This document shows, piece after piece, positions 12,901 through 39,601 of a DNA stretch of 39,601 nt. The DNA comes from Tubiluchus corallicola (taxonomy: Eukaryota; Priapulida; Priapulimorpha; Priapulimorphida; Tubiluchidae). How positions within the stretch are numbered: position 1 is the stretch's first letter; each line of letters begins with the position of its first letter. The translations under genes and the position numbers were made by a program. The notes under the pieces were generated by a model, which was not told where the DNA came from, made no database searches, and worked only from the letters and a program-made list of their open reading frames with translations. Location of the stretch: NCBI GenBank assembly GCA_030141605.1, contig JAQGDQ010000221.1, positions 265,501 to 305,101 of the forward strand, written 5' to 3'.

Positions 12901-15900
12901 ACAATGCTTTCAACAACTTTCACCATTAGTTTGTTAACGCCAGCTGTTTGCTCTTAGAGTACTTTCTTGCTGCTGCCTCCCTCAGTTTTGCCCTTGACAT
13001 TTCTTAGTGCGGAGGAGCTGATTATAAATTCATTTTTTCTCATGCTTTTTACCTGTAAAATGATTTCCCCACAAGGTTGCATCGACGCATGGTGATATCT
13101 TTTGTAACGATAAATGTATTGTCAAAATGCACCAGTATCACGATAATGTGAATCATTCATATTTAGCACAAGCTTAACTGTCTGCTTAAAAAACAGTGTG
13201 AAATAACTAGCTGTAGCGTAACAATCAGTGCAGTGAGCACAAGATATATAGGCAGCTTGGCCTTGACACAGGCAGCTAGCCAAAGCCAAGTGATTGAAAG
13301 CGCAGTGTGTTTATAATAATGTATAGTAGGCTAATTACGTTTTTGCTTATAAGTTTGTGAAATGGCTTGCAGCCATGTGAACTAGAAAATGCACCAACAT
13401 ATTTTAAATTAAAAAATATTGAAATGTTTTACTTTTCTGGTGGCTTACAATGCAAATAATACATGAATATGAACAGAAGTCAAACAGGTTGCTGAATTAT
13501 TTTAGCACTTACCAATTTTAAAATTGTTTGAAAAATCTTATATATACATATAATATGCCATCAGCTTAGTCTAGGTTTTTTATAAAAGCCTGGAAACGTT
13601 AACTCAATGTGTATCGTGATACGTATCATATAGTGAGGTTAGTATTGCGATAAGGTGTATCGTTACAGCTCTAGTTGTTTCCTTGTTGATTACAAGCTTA
13701 TTTGCTTCAAAGAACTCAACAAACACCTCATGTCGCTAGCAAATAATTTATAAGAATTTTGTTTTTCTGGACTTTGTTCATTTTCGTTTATTAACCTAAT
13801 AAATTAACACATTGCCTTGAGTGGCCAGTGGTCCTGTTTGGAGCAATTTCTATAGGCTGTGGTCAGGTCATAGTTTGTTCGTGATATTGTTAGGAATTTT
13901 TTTCTATACTTTACAGTGTAAATTATTCTTGTGTGGCTTTTAGTAGTAAAATTCGTAATAACCCTGTAATGATGAGAATAGTCACAATATGTAAGCTCTG
14001 AACTGTCAGTAAGATTTGCAATACGTATTTCTGTCTTATTCAGGGAGTAATGTAACTTGCCTGTTTGGGCAATGTAGACCTAATTTTTAGGTATGTGTAA
14101 ATGTTAAGCTAATGTTAGTGACAATGCTCTGCGGTTGTAAGAAAGCAAAAAGAAACATTTTTTGAAAATTTTTGGGTTACGCCTTTTTCCACTTAACCAC
14201 TTAATAAATGTTGTCCTGCTAAGAAATAGCAGTACTCCCGAAATAACCATCATCCTTGTAATAAATTGTTACATTACACCAACAGCACTAGTTGCTTTAT
14301 ATGTTTTTATCTCTTGTGTGGAAAACGTTTTAATGGACCCTTTCCAAAAATGGGGCCCAAGTTGTCAGTCCTGTCAGGTGTCGTTGTTGTTGTAGGTGCC
14401 GTCGTCGTCGTTATTGTAGACACGATAAAAAGTCAGACCACAGCTGTGGATGCTTTGCAGGAATGCGTCCAACCTATCTATGATAGATTTTTGTTTGTGG
14501 TATACGTGAAAGATACACTAAAGAAACAAAGATCAAAGTATGAACCTAGGATTTGTTTTTTTCCTCCCAAATTAATACATTTATGTTAGATTGCCTACAT
14601 TTGAATCGAATTTTTACTTTTTTTAGGAGTTTGGTAGCCGTCCAGACAGGAAATGGTTTGATGACTTTCTTGACAATAGTAGCAGCGCTGCAGGTACACC
14701 TCATGGACACAAGTTCATTGACAGTTATCGATACTTTCATCCAACTCAAGATGGAGCTTTCACCTGTTGGAGGACGACCACCGGAGCAAGACTCACTAAC
14801 TACGGCACGCGCATCGACTACATCATCGGAGATCGAAGACTTGTGGAGACATCGTTTCTAGATTCTGTATTGATGCAAGATGTGGAGGGATCTGACCATT
14901 GTCCAGTTGTGTGTGACATAAATTGCAAAGTGATTGCATCCACAACACTTCCTAGTCTGTGCACGAAACTGAGTGCTAAATTTGTCGGTAAACAGCAAAA
15001 GTTAACCGACTTATTTAGCATGGGATCTAATGCTATTTCAATAGTTGATGCAGCTTCCAACTGTGATAATTTGTCAACTGTAAATAGTAGTAATTTTGAA
15101 CTAATGCTTTCAAAATCAGGCAATGATAACCGAGCCCCTAAAAAGGCCGGTTCTAATTTGGGTAAGTTGAAGTCAAAGTGTCAGAAACGTAAACAAACAA
15201 AGCAACACTCTTTGCTTTCTTTCTTTGGCAGAAGTGAACAGTCTGACTTAGCTCAATGTGCAAATTGTAGTGGTGTAGAACATTTTGCATCATCCAGCAA
15301 TGACTCTCATGCTAAAGAAAGGGTTCTTGATGAGCAGAAAACGTACATAAACCTACCTGTTTCTCAAAACAGCAACTTGTCAGACATTTTAAGCTGTACG
15401 TCTGATTCTGACACTTGTCTTCAAATACCGCCACTCAGTTCTGATTACGAACCGTTGTTAAAATATCCTTACGCTTCTATAGCAAACACACCATCCGGTG
15501 AGGCTGAAATACATGCAGGGGAAACTTCTAATGATCTATTTGTTAATGAAGATGCAGGTTGTGAAAAGGCATTTGATGAGACTAGTACAGGAGGCTCTGC
15601 TAGCGTTCCAACCAGCTTTGTTCAAATGTCAGAAGAAGGGGGAAATTACACAAAAGAAATGTCTGCTGATAAATTTAGTGAGCCTCAGAATAAATTAGTA
15701 GAGTCTCAGAAAGAGTCTTCATTTTGTGGCAGTGACAGTGGCATCTTAGAAAGCGAAACATCTGAACAACTCGGTCATCATTTATTAGATAACTTGCCAA
15801 ATATCTTTCAATTTAATAAGCAATCTCTAACAGCAGAAATGTTACCAGACGATGACATGAGGAATCCCTCTCGGATTAATTCTGGACTTCCTTCTCTAAA

Positions 15901-16114
15901 GACAGATCAGGTTAATCAGTGGAGGTTTTTGCTAAAGGGGCTCCCTCCACCTCCATTGTGTAGAGGCCACAGCGAGGCATGTGTTTTACGCACAGTGAAA
16001 AAACCTGGGCCAAATTTTAACAGACGGTTTTATGTGTGTGCTCGCCCAGAAGGACATAAGACAAACAAGGAAGCGAGATGTAATCACTTCCAGTGGTTGA
16101 ACAAAAAAAGGTGA
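9940..16114 (+). CDS. APEX2: AP endonuclease 2 (APEX2): EEP nuclease with PIP boxes and Zf-GRF
   Basis: Five exons: 9940-10054, 10825-11095, 11648-11794, 12357-12423 and 14627-16114 (TGA), giving 695 residues; human APEX2 is 518. The endonuclease/exonuclease/phosphatase fold shows SWNINGIR (N7), CFQETK (E34), [31 protein letters not shown] (D185, N187), [10 protein letters not shown] and SDHCPV (D290, H291), so the catalytic set is complete. A long polar linker follows with two PCNA-interacting motifs, QQKLTDLF (323-330) and the canonical QHSLLSFF (393-400). The C-terminal Zf-GRF (about 642-695) has putative zinc ligands C645, H648, C652, C671 and C685 plus the VKKPGPN and FYVCARP signatures. 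By family knowledge it is a nuclear 3'-5' exonuclease and 3'-phosphodiesterase with weak AP endonuclease activity, recruited by PCNA, with the GRF finger gripping single-stranded DNA. Introns 1-3 are GT-AG; intron 4 reads GAG|gcgagt...ttttag, a GC-AG intron. Confidence 0.95.
11371..11456. repeat. CT-rich low-complexity tract
   Basis: An imperfect polypyrimidine run of CTCT, CCCT and TGCCTC words in APEX2 intron 2. Confidence 0.8.
13072..13675. repeat. Possible MITE in APEX2 intron 4
   Basis: The right part, read on the minus strand, begins TAGAGCTGTAACGATACACC, a style of end common in small hAT-type elements. The left part (from about 13078) is also rich in ATCG words. An exact 11-bp inverted pair occurs at 13135-13145 and 13612-13622 (GTATCACGATA). 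I could not find matching target duplications, so the boundaries are approximate. Confidence 0.35.
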
Positions 16115-16167
16115 CCTGTGGTAAGTTTAGTAACGTCTCACTTGAATGTCTGATTTATACAATTGTA

Positions 16168-16173
16168 AATAAA
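16168..16173 (+). terminator. APEX2 polyadenylation signal
   Basis: AATAAA lies 54 nt after the APEX2 stop codon, the first such hexamer downstream. Further AATAAA words follow in the AT-rich stretch near 16290-16325. Confidence 0.6.
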
Positions 16174-18235
16174 TGTTGATATTCAATTAGCTAAAGTAAA
16201 GTAAAGTAGCTTTGTTAAATTATTGATTCTATTATAATAATTATTAGACCATCATCAGACGTAAGTAATAATGTAGTAAATATGGAATCCGTTAATAAAA
16301 TTAAATAAGTTAATAAAATAAATTAAATGTTTTTTATATTACTTAATAGTTATTTTTTAACTTGTATCTGACTATGAAATTATAAGCTTTTTGTGATGAA
16401 CTACTTATAATGCTTCTCATATATAAAATATATGGGACAAATGCACCAATTTTCTAAAAAAGCATTAAATTTCCTTTCTTATCATATGAAATAAGAATTA
16501 GCAAGATAATTAATTGAAAATCTGTGTGAAGACTTCCGTCAGAATTGCTTCTCCATCTAATTATTCTTAGTAAATTTTTTCTGTCTTGTAAATTATTTTA
16601 ACACTTAATGAAAAGAGTTTGCTAGAAATTTCCATATTGGTTATTATCTCATGCGTGTCTGCTGCTAGTTCATTGCAGGTGTCATCTTATTTGTTTAGTT
16701 TAGGTAGATGTTGCCTGCTTTAGCAGCCTGTCACAAGTACTATTCGTTTCTCTTTTAAGTCTTGTATTTTCATATAACACTTAACATATTTGCATTTTTT
16801 CTTTTCGCAACCAGTTTCTGCAGCTTCCTTCATGAATCAATACTTTTTCTCTCCAGCTTTTTTCCTTCTTTGATTTCGAGGTAATAACACAAATCTCTGG
16901 CTGCACCTGGCTTCTCAAGTGAAGCCATAACTCTCTCATCAAGCGACAGAGGTCGCTGCACCATGCTGACATGATTAGCTAAACATATCGTCTGCTAGCT
17001 GCTAATCCATTGACAGTTATTAATAACGGTTGCTAATTAATTGTCCTGACAATGTTCATGGTTGCATCCTCAATTTACCTGTGGGAGGAGAGACATTAGC
17101 AGGTACTGTAATTATCAGTGCAGCTGCATAATGTGTACATGAAGCGACAGCTGTAATTATTCTTCCAAGCTTGTGACAGGGATTGGCCATTTTGTTGGTC
17201 AACGTTTTCATTTCTTGTGCTTTGATTTGGGCTAAATATTTTGAGAATGTGTCTGTGTTAAAAAAGCCGTGAAATTTGGACTAACGGAACTCATCATAGC
17301 AATCGTATCAACTTGGGAAATCATCCTTCATATTTGTGTCGGAAAATTATAGTGGTCGTCCAAAAGTGTTGACTGTGCGTTTTCATCAGTCTGTTCATTT
17401 ATTTGAGTCTATGTACTACTGTGCAAAACGCATAGTGTGCTCTGCACAAAGTTATCTTAAGATTAAGTGTGGGATGAGCGAAATTGTTCGTGAGATTGTT
17501 CTTAGAAGTGAAAAAACTGTGTTTTAAATATTTTAATTTCTGCACCTGCTTGAATAATAAAAATATTTTTATGGAAATGTTCCATTTTACAATATCACAA
17601 GAAAAGTCGAACTTTTTTATTGTATAAATCCGATGTGAGTAAATTTAATAGTTACAATTTCATTAATAATGCAAGCAATAATCTTTACACACGTTAAGCG
17701 AAGTCTTGTATCTCTTCCCATTAGTGCAAATATTTGAAATTGTTGAAAAAGTCTCTCTTCTATTTAAAAGAGTCTTTAAAATGAGAAAATAAGTGCTCAG
17801 TGCGGCTATACACATAATTTATCTTTATCTAGCATGTTTTTAAGAATGATTAATGTGCTTTAGATTTTTCTATTCTTACCCTTTAGTGCCTTTGCGTGGT
17901 CATAGTTTTGAGAATGAACTAAATCACTCCTAGGTGTTGTGTTTCAATTCCTTTTGTGCAAATCACCGGCATTTATCGCAGCAAACGAAAAATTTGAAAG
18001 AATCGGTCTAATTGTGTAAAAGCAGATGCATTTTGCTGTCCGTAAAAGTGCTAAAACAATATGGTGGAGAAAAGTAGTTCGGTTTTTGCTACTTTTTGCA
18101 CTGATAAACCATCAACGATTTCGGGGTTTTCTGTAATCATGTGCGCTAGAAATTAACAAACCATTGCAGTTTTTTTCTGAACAACTGTTAACCTGCAGTT
18201 AATGAATTGAAGAAAGGGGAGTGCTGATAAATTGC
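16174..18235. other. Intergenic region between APEX2 and the glutamate receptor
   Basis: AT-rich sequence with no gene I can name. It contains one short coding-like minus frame (16830-16964, listed separately). The receptor promoter should lie toward the right end, but no clear TATA box or CpG cluster marks it. Confidence 0.5.
16830..16964 (-). CDS. Small coding-like frame, unidentified
   Basis: From ATG at 16964 the minus strand reads 44 residues to TGA at 16830, including RPLSLDERVMASLEKPG and CYYLEIKEGKKLERKS. The frame is open upstream to a possible acceptor (ctagcag, about 16997), and after the stop it continues RKLQKLVAKRKN before another stop. Amino-acid usage is protein-like and GC is higher than the surroundings. 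I do not recognise a family. It could be an exon of an unannotated gene or a pseudogene fragment. Confidence 0.25.
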   Translation of the reverse strand: MVQRPLSLDERVMASLEKPGAARDLCYYLEIKEGKKLERKSIDS

Positions 18236-18307
18236 GTGCCAATTGGGACTTGAATCCGAGACCTTGGGATTAGAACTCCCATGCTCTGCCCCTGTGCTAC
18301 AAGCTCA
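18236..18307 (-). repeat. tRNA-like sequence (SINE head or tRNA pseudogene) just upstream of the receptor start
   Basis: Read on the minus strand, it has an A-box-like TGTAGCACAGGGGCAGAGC, a five-pair anticodon stem (TGGGA/TCCCA) around loop GTTCTAA, which would give anticodon TCT, and a B-box-like GGATTCAAGTCC. The T stem and acceptor stem do not pair properly, so an active tRNA-Arg is unlikely. It ends 46 bp before the receptor ATG and probably lies in the 5' UTR or promoter. Confidence 0.55.
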
Positions 18308-18353
18308 GTTTGACTCAGCAGGCCTTGTCGCTTGCAGGCTAATTTTTGCAACA

Positions 18354-36586
<18,233 letters not shown>

Positions 36587-36604
36587 TTCATTTTTACTAT
36601 TAGT

Positions 36605-36610
36605 AATAAA
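36605..36610 (+). terminator. Glutamate receptor polyadenylation signal
   Basis: AATAAA lies 19 nt after the receptor stop codon. It is the first hexamer downstream and would give a very short 3' UTR. Confidence 0.5.
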
Positions 36611-37293
36611 AAATTATTGTAGTACTAAAATATTATAAGAGTATTAAGTAGTTTGGATGTATGAGTATTCATTATTTACATAAGCTTTAACAAGAAATGT
36701 GAAAATTGCAAATTAGATTTCAAGCAATTTGGTAACTACTAACTACATGTAATGTGCATTTTTAGTTTTCATACAGAGAACTATTTTAAGTGTTTGCCAT
36801 AAGGTACAATTCATAATAATCAGCCTTTGTTATTATTAAAATGATTTTATCTTAATTGCAAGTTGAATTTTGTTTATCATGTAATTGATGAATTAAATTG
36901 TTCTAACATTGTGATCTGCCAGCATTGAACTCAAGTAATCTTACTTGCAACGGTGAATGCTTAAAATACGCGCCCACTCTGACATGAACACTTTCTCTTC
37001 GCCCTACCAATTTTCCTAATGAAGCCCTGCATTACATGTTTCGTGTGTAACATGAAATTACCGTTACCCTGTGTACCCTGTACTGCGCTTGAGGTATGTA
37101 GAAATGTGTCACCTGGCAGGCGTAGTGTCTTCAAACTGTCCATTCAGTCTGGTCCACCAGGTGCACAACTCAAAGAGTCTGCACAGAGCGAGTTTTTTTC
37201 CATCCAAGTAACCCTCATCACTGAAGTCATTCTGTTCATACGAGAAAAATGAAGAAAAGTATAATAAGAAGATAATGCACACACACACGCACG

Positions 37294-37629
<336 letters not shown>

Positions 37630-37983
37630 ATCAAAATAAGTGAAGCGAAGAAAAGCAGTAAAAAGCTAAAGATCACTTACAAGAAAGCATTATTAAAAGC
37701 AACGAGTATGGCCCAATAAATTTGGGAAAAATTGGAAACACTTTTAAATACAACTTTTAGGTGTTGATCTTGCAAATTCGGAAATTTGTGTGTTACATTA
37801 AAATATGAAAATTTAACAATCAATTGTTTTGATATATTAGTTGATAATTTATCAAAATCTCTTGAGACAGGATGAATAGCGAAGTGGTCACGTGGTTTCC
37901 ACTAAAGGCCTTGACTGCCTAAGCGATTAGAGACTATGCTTGCTTTGTAACAGCAACAGTACTTTTCTTTGCTTCACTTATTT

Positions 37984-38015
37984 AGAGAGAGAGGAAGAGA
38001 GAGAAAGAGAGAGAG

Positions 38016-38066
<51 letters not shown>
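37984..38066. repeat. AG microsatellite
   Basis: About 80 bp of AG repeat with a few GGA, AAA and CGA interruptions. It is the reverse-complement composition of the CT tract about 350 bp to the left. Confidence 0.97.
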
Positions 38067-38068
<2 letters not shown>

Positions 38069-38398
38069 CTTGATTTACTTCTTTATTTCAAAATTTTTAC
38101 ATAAAATGTCTAATTATTAATGCTTTTATTTGTATAGATGAGGTGAGACTAAAACAAAAAAAACCTAAAATCTATAATGCACTGTAAATATGCGCCTACT
38201 GCTCATTTTAGTATGAAATGCATTAAAATGTAAATGGCAAATCAGGAGCCGTGAATTCAAGTCAATCGTAAACTTATTTGCTGACCGTCTAATTTAAAAA
38301 TGGCTTTACCATCTGAATGATCTTCCGTTTTTTATCAACACAGTTCAATAAAACTCCTTAGTCTGTGACCCATTTCAATAATACATTATATAAACTTC

Positions 38399-39014
38399 TT
38401 AATCCACTGTTTCATATAAGCTTTCTTCAGTTTCTTCATAGTCAGCCTCTTTTTGGGTACCAGCATGAAAGTTACTGCTCCTCACTGAAGAACCTAACGT
38501 TACAGGAGCGACCATTCCACAATCAGACATCTCATTTGCGTCAAACCCAGTTTTCACGTCTGAGTCGTAAATATCATTTTCAATCATGGCCTCTCCCTGC
38601 TCTTTCTCTGTACCATCTTGGCGTTTTTCGCTGACATCATCTACTTTCTTGCTAACTCCATTGTAGACATCATTTTCTACCATAGAATTGTCATCTACTT
38701 CATTGTTAACTCCATTGTAGACGTCATTTTCTATCACAGCATTGTCATACTCAAGTGCAATATTAGTTTTGTCTTTCGTAGCATTGTATATATCATTCTC
38801 TACCATTACAGGTTTGTGGTTGAAAGTTTCTGCAGCCAGTGCACTGCCATCAAACTGAATATTATTATTGTCCCCTGTTGAATAAATTTCGTTTTTGATC
38901 ATTGCAGTCTCATAATGTAATGCGCTGATCTGGTTGATAGTATTCCCATTTGATCCTTGCTTATCCATCTGGGTTAATTCCTGAGAATAGGAAGAATTTG
39001 TGACTTCCTGCATC
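38399..39014 (-). CDS. Last coding exon: cytoplasmic-tail-like region with five tandem tyrosine motifs
   Basis: The exon begins at an acceptor (ttaacag|G, 39014) in phase 2, so the gene continues beyond the right edge. From the first in-frame ATG (39013) it encodes 204 residues to TAA (38401-38399). The sequence is hydrophilic and acidic, with no membrane segment. Five copies of [MV][IV][EK]N[ED][IV]Y occur: MIKNEIY (Y44), MVENDIY (Y76), VIENDVY (Y99), MVENDVY (Y117) and MIENDIY (Y149), and it ends ESLYETVD. Some copies carry an extra upstream Tyr (HYETAM, EYDNAV). Each fits the PTB-binding pattern hydrophobic-x-N-x-x-Y with Pro replaced by Asp or Glu; phosphorylated they could also bind SH2 domains. 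This looks like the tail of a receptor or a scaffold. The extracellular or catalytic part is outside the window, so no name can be given. Confidence 0.8.
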
Positions 39015-39601
39015 CTGTTAAAGACAATTCAAAGAAGTGAACAGCTTGCAAAAATCGATTTGTTAGAAAGGCAGCGAAATTTGACAAAGTGGTTGTTAAA
39101 AGTACCTAAGAAAAAAGTTTTTTATGCAAAAATGAGAGCCTAAATATTATGTATGTTGCCATTTTTAGAGAAGCTAAGAGAGAATACTCCCAACACTTTG
39201 AATAAGTTGCTTAAATTATTACCTACCAATCATCCAACATATTTTCTTACTTATCTGCTTACCTGCCTGCCTGCTTTCTTGCGTGCGCCTACCGGCCAGC
39301 CTCTTGCTTCCCTGCTGCCCTGTCTGTCGCTTATCAGCCTGCCTATCTACTTACCTTCCTACTCACATATTGATTGACATATTTATCTACTAACCGCCTG
39401 ACTCACCTACCTTCCAACTTGTTTTTGTACCTAGAGACTGACAATCGTAATTCATTTACCTACAGTGCCACCTTTGTACTCATTTCCTCTTACACGTACC
39501 TATTTAGTAAAATTAATTCGAATGAATAAAAGAACGCACCAAGCACTTCTGTAATGCGCAGAAATCCGAGCAAAGATGGAAGTAACTGCCATCAAAGAAC
39601 A
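39015..39601. other. Intron of the right-edge gene
   Basis: Sequence upstream of the tyrosine-motif exon. Apart from the tetranucleotide tract I see no further exon; the next one must lie outside the window or be too short to recognise. Confidence 0.45.
39240..39420. repeat. Degenerate tetranucleotide tract
   Basis: Variants of CCTG, CCTA, CTTA and CTTC in loose 4-bp register (for example CTGCCTGCCTGC), an old microsatellite. It lies in the intron before the tyrosine-motif exon. Confidence 0.8.

Noticed and set aside
18236-18307. Functional tRNA-Arg(TCT)
   Set aside because: The anticodon arm is good, but the T stem and acceptor stem do not pair, so it was called tRNA-like only.
37866-37960. 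tRNA-Ser-like sequence
   Set aside because: An A-box-like AATAGCGAAGTGGTCA is present but no B box follows at the right distance.

Overview
This is a eukaryotic, almost certainly metazoan, nuclear window. It is AT-rich, its genes are split by GT-AG introns of about 0.3 to 5 kb, and it is full of microsatellites and small transposons. Three protein genes can be reconstructed exon by exon, and the last exon of a fourth lies at the right edge. The organism cannot be named from sequence alone. A divergent NMDA-type glutamate receptor beside conserved SEC13 and APEX2, and a receptor-like tail with tandem tyrosine motifs, would fit an early-branching animal such as a sponge with glutamate receptors. 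That is inference.

Layout. 1-1065: no supported gene. 1102-5310 (minus): SEC13, seven exons found, first exon with the ATG not located. 5311-9871: SEC13 upstream region, a tRNA-like element, and a cluster of coding-like minus-strand fragments (7746-8744) that I could not identify. 9940-16114 (plus): APEX2, five exons, one apparent GC-AG intron, two PCNA-binding motifs and a terminal Zf-GRF. 16174-18235: intergenic, with one small coding-like minus frame. 18354-36586 (plus): an eight-exon ionotropic glutamate receptor of about 942 residues with signal peptide, amino-terminal domain, bipartite ligand-binding domain, M1/M2/M3/M4 and a short tail. 36611-38398: convergent intergenic space dominated by long CT and AG tracts. 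38399-39014 (minus): last coding exon of a gene continuing beyond the window, with five copies of a PTB-site-like tyrosine motif.

The glutamate receptor introns hold most of the mobile DNA. There are two copies of one non-autonomous hAT element in inverted orientation with 8-bp target duplications, a decayed hAT transposase C-terminus with a TIR, two copies of one tRNA-derived SINE, two copies of a roughly 245-bp dispersed repeat, a 360-bp fold-back element, a compact 96-nt hairpin and a 24-bp minisatellite. The inverted hAT pair brackets the exons coding for M4 and the juxtamembrane linker.

The genes do not form a pathway. SEC13 serves COPII coats, nuclear pores and TORC1 signalling; APEX2 serves DNA repair; the receptor is a ligand-gated channel; the last gene looks like the cytoplasmic end of a signalling protein. 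Splice sites were assigned by eye from reading frame, consensus and family homology, with no transcript data.
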